DNA from: Thermus oshimai DSM 12092
Lineage (GTDB): Bacteria; Deinococcota; Deinococci; Deinococcales; Thermaceae
Assembly: GCF_000373145.1 (NCBI RefSeq)
Contig: NZ_KB890621.1
Span: forward strand, 108,571-172,570
Direction: 5' to 3'
Length of the DNA: 64,000 bases
This document shows positions 40,338 to 48,663 of this stretch, in pieces (position 1 is the first letter of the stretch; each line of letters opens with the position of its first letter). The position numbers were made by a program, and so were the translations under genes. The notes beneath the pieces were generated by a model, which worked only from the letters and a program-made list of their open reading frames with translations, made no database searches and had not been told where the DNA came from.

Positions 40338-41783
40338 ATGGATGGAGTTCAGCTCCTCGTTGGTGGCGAATGGCGGCCCAGCCGCTCAGGGAGGGTGTTC
40401 GAGAGGATGAGCCCCCTAGGCGGGGTGGCCACCCGGGCGGCGGCGGCCGACCTTGAGGATGCCCTCCAGGCGGTGGAGGCTGCCCAAAGGGGGTTTGAGG
40501 CCTGGTCCGAAACCCCTCCTAGCGTTCGGCGGGAGGTCCTTTGGAAGGCGGCTTTGGCCCTGGAGGCCCGAAGGGAGGCCTTTGTGGAGGCCATGACCCG
40601 GGAGACCGGGGCCACGCCCGGCTGGGCCCACTTCAACGTCCACCTGGCCGCGGGGATGTTCAAGGAGGCCGCGGCCCTCACCACCCAGATCACGGGGGAG
40701 GTCATCCCCTCGGACCGGCCGGGTACCCTGGCCTTTGCGGTGCGCCAGCCCGTGGGGGTGGTTTTAAGCCTCGCCCCCTGGAACGCCCCGGTGATCCTGG
40801 GGGTGCGGGCCCTGGCCACCCCCCTGGCCTGCGGCAACGCCGTGGTCTTCAAGGCCTCTGAGATCTGCCCCAGGACCCACGCCCTGATCGCGGAGGCCCT
40901 GGAGGAGGCCGGCCTGCCCCCCGGGACGGTCAACTTCCTCACCACCGCCCCCGAGGAGGCCCCCCGGGTGGTGGAGGCCCTCATCGCCCACCCCCTGGTG
41001 CGCCGGGTGAACTTCACCGGCTCCACCCGCACCGGCCGGATCATCGCCGAGCTTGCGGGGCGGCACCTCAAGCCGGTGCTCTTGGAGCTAGGGGGAAAGG
41101 CTCCCCTCCTGGTGCTTAAGGACGCGGACCTCGAGGCGGCCGCCCAGGCCATCGCCTTCGGGGCCTTCGCCAACCAAGGGCAGATCTGCATGTCCACGGA
41201 GCGGGTGGTGGTGGAGGAGCCCGTGGCCGAGGCTCTGGTGGACCTCCTGGCCCAGAAAGCGGCCCGCCTCACCGTGGGCCCCCCGCAGGAGGCCCCCGTT
41301 CTGGGTTGTCTGGTGGACGAGCGGGCGGCGGAACGGGTGGCGGAGCTGGTGAGGGAGGCGGTGGAAGGAGGGGCCCGGCTGGTCACGGGCGGGCGGCGGG
41401 AGGGTCCCTTCTTCTGGCCCACGGTGGTGGACGGGGTCCGTCCCGGCATGCGTCTCTATCGGGAGGAGTCCTTCGGGCCGGTGGTGGCCGTGGTCCGGGT
41501 CAAGGACGAGGCGGAGGCGGTCAGGGTGGCCAACGACACGGAGTACGGCCTTTCCGCGGCCATCTTCACCCGGGACATCGCCAAGGGCCTCAAGCTGGCC
41601 CAGAAGATCCAGTCGGGGATCTGCCACATCAACGGGCCCACGGTGCACGACGAGCCCCAGATGCCCTTTGGAGGGGTGAAGGCTTCCGGGTTCGGGCGGT
41701 TTGGGGGTCGGGCGGGGATCCACGAGTTCACCGAACTCCGCTGGATCACCATCCAGACGGAACCCCTCCAGTACCCCTTCTGA
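40338..41783 (+). CDS. vanillin/salicylaldehyde-type aromatic aldehyde dehydrogenase
   Basis: A 481-residue NAD(P)-dependent aldehyde dehydrogenase. The block NQGQICMSTERVVV has the catalytic Cys (near residue 282) and LLELGGKAP the catalytic Glu. The C-terminal HINGPTVHDEPQMPFGGVKAS and FTELRWIT segments are characteristic of vanillin and salicylaldehyde dehydrogenases (Vdh, NahF). It would oxidise an aromatic aldehyde to the acid that PobA or the oxygenases can use. ATG 40338 has CAGGAGGTGAGGG upstream. First gene of a plus-strand operon with the second Liv-type importer. Confidence 0.88.
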   Translation: MDGVQLLVGGEWRPSRSGRVFERMSPLGGVATRAAAADLEDALQAVEAAQRGFEAWSETPPSVRREVLWKAALALEARREAFVEAMTRETGATPGWAHFNVHLAAGMFKEAAALTTQITGEVIPSDRPGTLAFAVRQPVGVVLSLAPWNAPVILGVRALATPLACGNAVVFKASEICPRTHALIAEALEEAGLPPGTVNFLTTAPEEAPRVVEALIAHPLVRRVNFTGSTRTGRIIAELAGRHLKPVLLELGGKAPLLVLKDADLEAAAQAIAFGAFANQGQICMSTERVVVEEPVAEALVDLLAQKAARLTVGPPQEAPVLGCLVDERAAERVAELVREAVEGGARLVTGGRREGPFFWPTVVDGVRPGMRLYREESFGPVVAVVRVKDEAEAVRVANDTEYGLSAAIFTRDIAKGLKLAQKIQSGICHINGPTVHDEPQMPFGGVKASGFGRFGGRAGIHEFTELRWITIQTEPLQYPF

Positions 41784-41797
41784 TGGGAGGTGGAAGG

Positions 41798-43003
41798 ATG
41801 AATCTTGGACGGCGCCGTTTTCTCGGTCGGGCGGTGGGTTTAGGGGCGGGCCTCCTGGGGTGGAGCCTGGGACAGGGGGCTTCGGTGGTGCGGGTGGGGT
41901 ACAGCATCTCCAAAACCGGTCCCTACGCCACCGGGGCGGGGATCACCACCCTGCCCAACTACCGGCTCTGGGTGGAGGAGGTGAACCGGGCCGGGGGGCT
42001 TAAGCTTTCGGGCGGGCCGGTGCGCCTCGAGGCGGTGGAGTACGACGACCGCTCCAACCCCGAGGAGGCCATCCGCAACCTCCAGCGCCTTTTCACCCAA
42101 GACCGCGCGGACATCGTCCTGCCCCCCTGGGGCACCGCCATGAACCTGGCCGTGGCCCCGGTCTTCGCCCGCTACGGGTATCCCCATCTGGGGGTGACCA
42201 ACCTGAGCGAGAAAACCCCGGAGCTGGTCAAGCGCTGGCCCAACTACTTCTCCTTCCTGGGCCTCCCCTCCCAGTACGCCGAGGCCCTGGCCCGGCTTCT
42301 CCGCAATCTGGCGGGGGCGGGCCGGGTGGGGCGGCGGGTGGCGGTGGTCCACACGGACGACGAGTTCGGTTTGGAGCTTTCCGGTGCCTTTCGCAAGGCC
42401 CTTCAGGGGAGTGGGTTGGAGCTGGTCTACTTCCAGAGCTACCCCCAGGGCTTCAGCGATTTCCAGTCCCTGCTAAGCGCGGTCAAGGGCCGGGACCCCG
42501 ACGCCTTCGTGGCCTTCAGCTACCCGGCGGAAACCCTAGCCCTCCCCGAGGCCGCTGCGGTGGTGGGCTTCAACCCCCCGGTCTTTTTCCTGGGGGTGGG
42601 CACGGCCTTCCCCGTTTTCCGCCAGCGCTACGGGGCCCGGATAGAGGGGGTGATGGGCCTAGGGGGGGTGGTGAACAACGCTTCCTGGAGGGCTTACCGG
42701 GAGCGCCACCTGGCGGTGACCAACCAGGAGCCCGACCGGTGGGCCAGCCCCGTCACCTACGCCTCCCTCCAGGCCCTGCAGCAGGCCATAGAGCGGGTGG
42801 GTAAGGTGGATCGCTTCCAGGTCGTTCGCCTCCTCCGGGAGTCCACCTTCGACACCATCCTGGGCCCCTTGCGCCTGGAGGCCAACGTCTTCCGCGGCAA
42901 CTGGCTTATCGGCCAGTGGCAGGGCGGGGAGTTTGTGGCCCTGATGCCGGAGCGCCCCGGCGCGGCCACGCCCCTGGTGCCCAAGCCGGCTTGGACCCGC
43001 TGA
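41798..43003 (+). CDS. Liv-type ABC transporter substrate-binding protein, second system
   Basis: A 401-residue Peripla_BP_6 protein. The leader has RRRFLGRAVGLGAGLLGWSLGQG (twin arginines, Tat-like), then VVRVGYSISKTGPYATGAGITTLPNYRLW, a pattern seen in aromatic-compound-binding members of this family. ATG 41798 follows GGAGGTGGAAGG. It is 14 bp after the aldehyde dehydrogenase gene and 1 bp before the LivH-like gene. It probably binds an aromatic acid or aldehyde-derived acid; sequence alone does not fix the ligand. Confidence 0.9.
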   Translation: MNLGRRRFLGRAVGLGAGLLGWSLGQGASVVRVGYSISKTGPYATGAGITTLPNYRLWVEEVNRAGGLKLSGGPVRLEAVEYDDRSNPEEAIRNLQRLFTQDRADIVLPPWGTAMNLAVAPVFARYGYPHLGVTNLSEKTPELVKRWPNYFSFLGLPSQYAEALARLLRNLAGAGRVGRRVAVVHTDDEFGLELSGAFRKALQGSGLELVYFQSYPQGFSDFQSLLSAVKGRDPDAFVAFSYPAETLALPEAAAVVGFNPPVFFLGVGTAFPVFRQRYGARIEGVMGLGGVVNNASWRAYRERHLAVTNQEPDRWASPVTYASLQALQQAIERVGKVDRFQVVRLLRESTFDTILGPLRLEANVFRGNWLIGQWQGGEFVALMPERPGAATPLVPKPAWTR

Positions 43004-43004
43004 G

Positions 43005-43877
43005 ATGGCCTTCCTGGAAACCCTCATCTCGGCCGGCATCTTCGGAGGGGTGTACGCCCTCCTGGCCCTCGGCCTCACCCTGCAGTACGGCGTGGCCCGG
43101 GTGCTGAACCTAGCCTACGGGGAGGCGGTGGTCCTGGCAGGCATCGCCACCGCGCTCCTTTTTGCCCGGGGCCTCACACCCCTCTGGGTCCTCCTGCTCC
43201 TCCCTCCCCTTTGGATGGGCCTGCACCTCCTCCTCTTCCGCTTCCTTTTCCTGCCCGTCCTGGGGCCTAGGTTGGCCTTGGACCCCGGGCGCGAGGGCCG
43301 GATCATCCTCCTCAGCTTTGGGCTCTCCTTCCTGAGCCAAGGGCTCATGGCCGCTTACCTCGGGGGGCAGCTCTTCAGCTACAGCTACCTCCACCAGGGG
43401 GTGGCCTTGGGGCCCGCCCAGGTGAGCCTGAACCGGGTCCTGGCCTTCCTCCTTGCGCTGGGTCTGGCCCTCGGCCTGCACGCCTTCCTCCAAAGGAGCA
43501 GGCTGGGCACCGCCATCCGGGCCCTGAGCCGCGAGCCTGCGGAGGCGGCCTTGGTGGGGGTGCCCGTGCCCCGCCTGGCCGCCGGGGTGTTTGCCCTGGG
43601 GGGCGGGCTGGCGGGGGCCGCGGGGGTTCTCCTCAGCATGTTCCAGCCCCTCGCCCCCACCCTGGGGCCCGAGCTCACCCTGAAGGCTTTGGTGGTGGTG
43701 GTCCTGGGAGGCTTAGGGGGGGTGCCCGGGGCCCTGGCGGGTGGGGTAGCCCTGGGGCTCACGGAGGGGCTGGTGGCCCGGTTTGTGAATCCCGGCCTGA
43801 GCCTAGCGGCCCTTTACCTCCTCTTCCTAGGTGCGGTTCTCTACCTGCGGGGCAACCGGGAGGTGGCCCGCCAATGA
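43005..43877 (+). CDS. Liv-type ABC permease, LivH-like, second system
   Basis: A 290-residue integral membrane protein. LivH features are GLTLQYGVARVLNLAYGEAVVLAGIATALLF near the start, the cytoplasmic EAA-like segment TAIRALSREPAEAALVGVP and the late VVVVLGGLGGVPGALAGG. It overlaps the next gene by 4 bp. It forms the pore with the permease half of the LivM-LivG fusion. Confidence 0.9.
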   Translation: MAFLETLISAGIFGGVYALLALGLTLQYGVARVLNLAYGEAVVLAGIATALLFARGLTPLWVLLLLPPLWMGLHLLLFRFLFLPVLGPRLALDPGREGRIILLSFGLSFLSQGLMAAYLGGQLFSYSYLHQGVALGPAQVSLNRVLAFLLALGLALGLHAFLQRSRLGTAIRALSREPAEAALVGVPVPRLAAGVFALGGGLAGAAGVLLSMFQPLAPTLGPELTLKALVVVVLGGLGGVPGALAGGVALGLTEGLVARFVNPGLSLAALYLLFLGAVLYLRGNREVARQ

Positions 43878-45538
43878 GGCTCTACCTTGCCCTCTTCTTT
43901 GCCCTGGGGATCAGCCTGCCCTTCTGGGGCGGGGAGTATGGGGTTTCCACGGGCATCTCCATCCTTCTCTACACCGTTTTGGCCGCGGCCTGGGCCCTTT
44001 TCACTGGGCCTTCCCGTTACCTCAGCCTGGCCACCTCCGCCTTCTTCGGCGTGGGGGTCTACGCGGTGGCCCTCCTCCACGAAAGGGTGGCCTGGCCCCT
44101 CCTCTGGCCCCTGGCTTTCCTGGGTGCAGGGGGCTTGGCCTTCCTGGTGGGCCTGGCCACCCTCCGCCTCCAGGGGGTGTACTTCACGGTGTTCACCTTC
44201 GGCCTGGCCGAGCTGGTCCGTCAGCTCATCACCTGGGGCCAGCGCAACCTAGGGGGGTCGGTGGGGAGCTACGTCTTCCTGGAGGTGGGCCAGGAGGCCA
44301 TTTACGGGCTTCTCCTCTTCCTGGCGGCCCTGGTCTACCTGGGGGGCGAGGCCCTGCGGCGGAGCCCCTGGGGGCTGGCCCTTTGGGCCTCCGGGGATGA
44401 TGAGCTGGCCGCCCGGCACAGCGGGGTGCCCGCGGTCCGGGTGCGCCTTCTGGTCTTCAGCCTCACCGCAGGGGTGATGGGCGTGGCGGGGGCCGCGGTG
44501 GCTCCCCGCTGGGTGTACGTGGACCCGGGGCTGGCCTTTAACCCCAACACCTCCTTTCTCACCGCGGTGATCGGGCTCGTGGGGGGGCTTCAGGGACCCT
44601 TGGGGGCTTTCCTCGCAGCCCCCCCTTTTGTCCTCCTCTGGGACTTCCTTTCCGGTCGCTTTCCCCATCACACCACCGCCCTCATGGGCCTCCTGTTCCT
44701 GCTGGTGGTTTATCGCCTTCCCCAGGGCCTCCTCGGCTTATGGAAGGCCCCTCTAAAGGCGCCTCCTCCCTCCGAAACCCACTCCCTGCCCCCTTCCCCG
44801 GCCCCCATCCAGCCCCCGGTTTCCGCCCCTCTGCTCCGGGCCCAGGGGCTTTCCAAGCGTTTCGGGGGGGTCTTGGCCGTGGCGGGCCTGGACCTCGAGG
44901 TCCGGCCGGGGGAGATCGTGGGGCTCATCGGGCCCAACGGTTCGGGAAAGACCACCGCCCTGGGCCTCATCGCCGGCACCCTGCCTCCCGATGGGGGAGA
45001 GGTGGTCTTCCTAGGGCGGAAGGCCACGGGCCTTTCCCCGGAAGCCTTGGCCCGGCTGGGCCTAGGCCGGACCTTCCAGCAGGTGCGGCTTTTCCCCTCC
45101 CTTACCGTCCACCAGCACGTGTACCTGCCCCTGGCCCTCCGGGGGGTGCGGGGCGCCGAGGAGGAGGCCCGCCGCCTCCTCCGGCGGGTGGGCCTCGAGG
45201 GGCAGGCCTCCCTTTTCCCCCCATCCCTCACGTACCTGGACCAGAAGCGGCTGGAATTGGCCCGCGCCCTGGCCCTGGACCCCAGGCTCCTCCTTCTGGA
45301 CGAGTGGCTGGCGGGGCTTTCCCCCACGGAGCTGACGGAGGGGATGGACCTCCTGAGGAGCCTTAAGGCGGAGGGACGGGCCCTGGTTCTGGTGGAGCAC
45401 GTGATGCCCGCGGTGCGGGCCCTTTGCGACCGGGTGTACGTCCTCTCCTTTGGGGAGCTCCTGGCGGAGGGGACCCCGGAAGAGGTGCTGCGGGATCCCA
45501 AGGTGGTGGCCACCTACCTGGGGGTGGCCCATGCTTAG
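43874..45538 (+). CDS. fused Liv-type permease and ATPase (LivM-LivG)
   Basis: A 554-residue chain. Residues 1-290 are a LivM-like permease (TSAFFGVGVYAVALL; EAA loop DDELAARHSGVPAVR). A Pro/Ser linker follows (about 293-318), then a LivG-like ATPase (about 320-554) with Walker A GPNGSGKTT and Walker B LLLLDEWLAGLSP. The ABC signature is degenerate: LTYLDQKRLE instead of LSGGQ-like. Fusion of a permease with its ATPase is well known for exporters but not usual in Liv importers. It overlaps livF by 8 bp. Confidence 0.92.
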   Translation: MRLYLALFFALGISLPFWGGEYGVSTGISILLYTVLAAAWALFTGPSRYLSLATSAFFGVGVYAVALLHERVAWPLLWPLAFLGAGGLAFLVGLATLRLQGVYFTVFTFGLAELVRQLITWGQRNLGGSVGSYVFLEVGQEAIYGLLLFLAALVYLGGEALRRSPWGLALWASGDDELAARHSGVPAVRVRLLVFSLTAGVMGVAGAAVAPRWVYVDPGLAFNPNTSFLTAVIGLVGGLQGPLGAFLAAPPFVLLWDFLSGRFPHHTTALMGLLFLLVVYRLPQGLLGLWKAPLKAPPPSETHSLPPSPAPIQPPVSAPLLRAQGLSKRFGGVLAVAGLDLEVRPGEIVGLIGPNGSGKTTALGLIAGTLPPDGGEVVFLGRKATGLSPEALARLGLGRTFQQVRLFPSLTVHQHVYLPLALRGVRGAEEEARRLLRRVGLEGQASLFPPSLTYLDQKRLELARALALDPRLLLLDEWLAGLSPTELTEGMDLLRSLKAEGRALVLVEHVMPAVRALCDRVYVLSFGELLAEGTPEEVLRDPKVVATYLGVAHA

Positions 45539-46238
45539 CCTCCGGGGCCTGGAGGTGCGCTACGGGGCCCACGTGGCCCTCCAGGGGGTGGACCTGGACC
45601 TGGCCCCGGGGGAGGTGGTGGCGGTCTTGGGGGCCAACGGGGCGGGCAAGTCCTCCCTGCTCCGGGCCCTCTTGGGCCTGGCGCCTGCCCGGGGAAGCTA
45701 CCGGCTGGACGGGGAGGAGGTGGGCCCCCTGATGGAGCGGGGCTTCACCGAGGCCCTGGCGGCCCGGGGGTTGGTGCTGGTGCCGGAGCGGGGCGGGGTC
45801 TTCCGCACCCTTACCGTTCGGGAGAACCTCCTGCTGGGGGGTTTTCTGCGGCCGGATGGCCGAAAGGAGCGCGTTCAGGAGGCCTTGGCCCTTTTCCCTC
45901 CCCTGGCCGAGAGGCTGGAGCAGCGGGTGGGCACCATGAGCGGTGGGGAGCAGCGCATGGTGGCCCTGGCCCGGGCCCTGGTCCAGGCCCCCCGGTACCT
46001 CTTGCTGGACGAGCCCACCTTGGGCCTGGCCCCCCTTTTTGCCCGCCGCATCCTGGAGAGCCTCGAGCACTTTGCCCGGAAGGGCGTGGGCGTGCTTCTC
46101 GTGGAGCAGAACGCCCACCTGGCCCTGCAGGTGGCCCGGAGGGGGTACGTCCTGGAGCGGGGCCGGGTGGTCCTGAGGGAGGAGGCCCAGGCCCTCCTCC
46201 ACCACCCGTGGGTGCAGAAGGCTTACTTGGGTGTTTGA
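45531..46238 (+). CDS. Liv-type ABC ATPase, LivF-like, second system
   Basis: A 235-residue ATPase with Walker A VLGANGAGKSS (33-43), a normal signature MSGGEQRM and Walker B LLLDEPTLGLAP. ATG 45531 lies in the last codons of the LivM-LivG fusion. With a degenerate signature in the LivG half, this subunit may contribute the competent signature face of the ATPase dimer. The 3' end overlaps the convergent membrane-protein gene by 16 bp. Confidence 0.9.
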   Translation: MLSLRGLEVRYGAHVALQGVDLDLAPGEVVAVLGANGAGKSSLLRALLGLAPARGSYRLDGEEVGPLMERGFTEALAARGLVLVPERGGVFRTLTVRENLLLGGFLRPDGRKERVQEALALFPPLAERLEQRVGTMSGGEQRMVALARALVQAPRYLLLDEPTLGLAPLFARRILESLEHFARKGVGVLLVEQNAHLALQVARRGYVLERGRVVLREEAQALLHHPWVQKAYLGV

Positions 46239-47188
46239 ATGACGGGAACAACGGTTTCCAAAAACCTCCCCAGGGCGGAAACCTCCTCCTTCCACCTTGC
46301 CTCGGCTTTGGCCAGCCATTCCGGCAGGGGCTGGAAGAGGCTCGGTCGGAAGGTTTCCCCCTGAAGGAAGAGGGCCAGCCTTTCCCCCTCTAGGTGCAGG
46401 TGAAAGGGGCGACCCAGGGCGCGCCGCAGCCCCACCAGGGCCTCGGCCAGAGAGGAGTCCAGGGGCCCTTTCCCATAGACCCGAAAGAAGGACTCCAGGG
46501 GCGGGGCCTTGGCCTTTAGGGCCCGAAACCGGTCCCATGCCATCAGCCCCCACGCCAAGAGGAGGGCCAGCGCCCCGAAAAAGAGGGTCCTTTCTTCCCG
46601 CCACGCCCGCCCCAGGACCAGAAGGGCCAGGAGGAAGAAGGCCCCGGAAAAGAGGAGCATCCCCATTCCCGTCCCCCATTCCCGGTCCTGGAGGTGGAGC
46701 GTTCCCGAATAAGCCCGGGGAAGGCGGAAGAGGTAGACGGTTCCCCGGTTGAGGATGTGCGCTCCCATCAAGGAGACGGGTATAGAAACGACGAGCCTCG
46801 AGGCCCGAAAGGGGCACCCCGCCATCCGGCCTTCCACCAGGTCCTCCGTTTGGTAACTGGGCCAGGGGGGAAGAAATCCCGTCCAGAGGAGTTCTTCCAG
46901 CCCGAGCCCCCCTTCGGGGGTGTAGCGGAACCCCTGGGCCTCCACCACCGGGCGGACCAAGGCCTTCCTGACCTCCTCCCGAAAGCTCTCGGCCAAAAAG
47001 GATCCCACCGCGAAGGGGACAAGGCTCAGGACCAGGCCGGAGAGGAAAAGCCAAAGGGGTGCGAACGCGAGGTGGAAGAGGGCGAAAGCCACAAGGATCA
47101 GGGAGAGAAGCCCTAGGGACAAAAAGCGCAGGAGAGTCCATCTCCTCTTGGCCTCCAGGGCCTGAAGCCTTTCCCCTGGGGGGGTCAT
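46223..47188 (-). CDS. DUF3137-like membrane protein of unknown function
   Basis: A 321-residue protein with hydrophobic segments near residues 22-42, 45-65 and two adjacent ones near 180-222, and soluble parts between them. The central soluble block (SYQTEDLVEGRMAGCPFRASRLVV) resembles the DUF3137 family, in which an xDxVxG segment recurs. It starts ATG 47188 and ends within the LivF gene on the other strand. It is 3 bp downstream of another membrane-anchored protein and probably forms an operon with it. No function is known. Confidence 0.65.
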   Translation of the reverse strand: MTPPGERLQALEAKRRWTLLRFLSLGLLSLILVAFALFHLAFAPLWLFLSGLVLSLVPFAVGSFLAESFREEVRKALVRPVVEAQGFRYTPEGGLGLEELLWTGFLPPWPSYQTEDLVEGRMAGCPFRASRLVVSIPVSLMGAHILNRGTVYLFRLPRAYSGTLHLQDREWGTGMGMLLFSGAFFLLALLVLGRAWREERTLFFGALALLLAWGLMAWDRFRALKAKAPPLESFFRVYGKGPLDSSLAEALVGLRRALGRPFHLHLEGERLALFLQGETFRPSLFQPLPEWLAKAEARWKEEVSALGRFLETVVPVIQTPK

Positions 47189-47191
47189 CCC

Positions 47192-48184
47192 TTAGGGCAC
47201 GTCTCCGCCGCTACCCCCAAGGTCCCACCCCCCCCAGTCCCACTCGTGCAGGGCGCCCGAGGGGCCCTCCCAGTAAGGGTTGCCCTGCTCGTCAAAGTGG
47301 GTGATGTCCGGGGTCTCCCCAGAGAGGGCCTGGCTCCACTCCTCCGACATCCAGGTGTTGAACTCCTCCCCCTGCTTCCAGCTGTCCCAGAAGCCGCCGT
47401 CTCCGGTGTCGGGTAGCCCGAGGTCGCCGGAGGGGTCGGCGTCGTAGGGAAGAGCAGGGGTGTCGTAGGGAAGAGCAGGCTCACCCCCGTAGGGGTCTGG
47501 GGTGGGTCCCGGTGCGGCGTAGGGCAGGGGGGCAGGGGTCGGCAGGGGCCCCGGGGCCGGGCTTTGGGGTAGAGGGGCTCCCCCTTGGGGAGAAGGCGCC
47601 TGTGCGGCCTGGGCCAGGCCCAAGGGGGCCATGGCCTCCTGGAAGGGGCCGGCGTACTGCGCAAGCTTTCCGGGCTCTCCCGTCAGGGTGATCTGGTACC
47701 CCTCTCCCCCGAGGACAAAGGCGACCACCTGGAACTCCAGGGTCTTCCCCTGGTGGGTTCCCTGGGCGGCGAAGGCCACCCCCGGAACCCCCAGGACCTG
47801 CACGGGCCGCACCCCGCCCACCTGGAAGGCCTCGAGGCCCTGCCGGTTCCGCCAGGCCACCACCTGGGCGTACTGGAAGCTGTTTACCGCCTGGGGCAGG
47901 GCCTCCTTTAGCACCGTAAGGTTTTCCCGGAAGCCGTCCTGAGGGCCTTCCTTGGGGGCCAGGAGGGCCTTGCCCCCCTCTACATCGCGCACCTCAAAGC
48001 CCTCCGGCACCTTGAGGCGCACCGCACCCACCTGCACCTCCCCCGGCTCCTCCGGGAGGAGGTTCCCCACGATGCCGAGCACAAGGAAGGCGAGGAGGCC
48101 CGCCAAAAGCCAGTCCCGTCCTGAACGGGGCCATAGGAGCTTGGGACGGGGTTTCTGCTCCTGGACTTCTCCTTTTTCTTCCAT
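47192..48184 (-). CDS. membrane-anchored protein with Pro/Asp-rich tail, unknown function
   Basis: A 330-residue protein. One transmembrane helix is visible near residues 25-42 (WLLAGLLAFLVLGIVG), followed by a soluble domain of about 160 residues (VRLKVPEGFEVRDVEGGKALLAPKEG, later VQVLGVPGVAFAAQGTHQGKTLEFQ). This domain resembles the PsbP/DcrB-like folds of exported proteins in that it has a FRENLTVLKE segment. The C-terminal third is low complexity, with tandem PALPYD repeats and many Trp, Asp and Gly. It may bind to the cell surface. I chose ATG 48184; the frame continues upstream without a supported start. Confidence 0.7.
   Translation of the reverse strand: MEEKGEVQEQKPRPKLLWPRSGRDWLLAGLLAFLVLGIVGNLLPEEPGEVQVGAVRLKVPEGFEVRDVEGGKALLAPKEGPQDGFRENLTVLKEALPQAVNSFQYAQVVAWRNRQGLEAFQVGGVRPVQVLGVPGVAFAAQGTHQGKTLEFQVVAFVLGGEGYQITLTGEPGKLAQYAGPFQEAMAPLGLAQAAQAPSPQGGAPLPQSPAPGPLPTPAPLPYAAPGPTPDPYGGEPALPYDTPALPYDADPSGDLGLPDTGDGGFWDSWKQGEEFNTWMSEEWSQALSGETPDITHFDEQGNPYWEGPSGALHEWDWGGWDLGGSGGDVP
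47441..47479 (-). repeat. tandem 18-bp repeat in the low-complexity tail
   Basis: GTCGTAGGGAAGAGCAGG occurs at 47441-47458 and 47462-47479, a 21-bp period that encodes repeated PALPYD units in the preceding protein. The repeat keeps the frame and probably varies in copy number between strains. Confidence 0.7.
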
Positions 48185-48222
48185 GGTTTCACCTCGGAGG
48201 GAGGGGGAAGGCCATCCCCAGG

Positions 48223-48411
48223 CTAGGGTTCTGGTACATCCCTCCTGCCCCCGGGGCCCCGGGAAGGCCTGGCCTCGGAAGGGTCGTCCCCGGTATGCTT
48301 GGGCCCGGTGGGGTAAGCCGGCCCCGGGGTCCCCGGAAGGCCCGGGAGCCCCATCTGGGCTAGGGCAGCCGTGGCCAGCAGGAGCATCCGGAGAAGGAGC
48401 TTCCTGTTCAT
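48223..48411 (-). CDS. small secreted Pro-rich protein
   Basis: A 62-residue predicted protein with a signal peptide (MNRKLLLRMLLLATAALAQM) followed by Gly/Pro-rich sequence and an Arg/Asp-rich end. The ATG at 48411 is directly preceded by GGGAGG. The gene is upstream of and in line with the membrane-anchored protein at 47192. No family is recognised; it could be a spurious or processed small secreted protein. Confidence 0.45.
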   Translation of the reverse strand: MNRKLLLRMLLLATAALAQMGLPGLPGTPGPAYPTGPKHTGDDPSEARPSRGPGGRRDVPEP

Positions 48412-48473
48412 CCTCCCTCACCCCTGAAAGCGTTTTCAGCCATCATTTCCACCTCATGGCCGGACCGAACCCG

Positions 48474-48638
48474 AAAGCCTGAGCTCAAAGCGCTCCGTGT
48501 CATAGCGGATGGACGTAGTAGGGCCATTCTTGAAGTTGGAGTCCCTGAGGGTTTCTACAAGCAACCTTCCTTGAGGTCCTCCCTTATCCTCAGCCTAGCT
48601 AGGGAGGCCTACAAAGTTCCTAAAAGGCAACGGTGAAG
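48474..48638 (+). pseudogene. possible coding remnant of lower GC content
   Basis: In the 250-bp gap between two minus-strand genes, one plus-strand frame reads PELKALRVIADGRSRAILEV and continues to VPKRQR before a stop at 48638. Codon use and base composition are visibly less GC-rich than in neighbours and there is no good start codon: the nearest ATG (48456) is in another frame. I do not recognise the sequence. It may be the end of a decayed foreign gene. Nothing else is seen in 48412-48660. Confidence 0.3.
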
Positions 48639-48663
48639 CTCGGGAGAGGGACGGGATAAGAGC

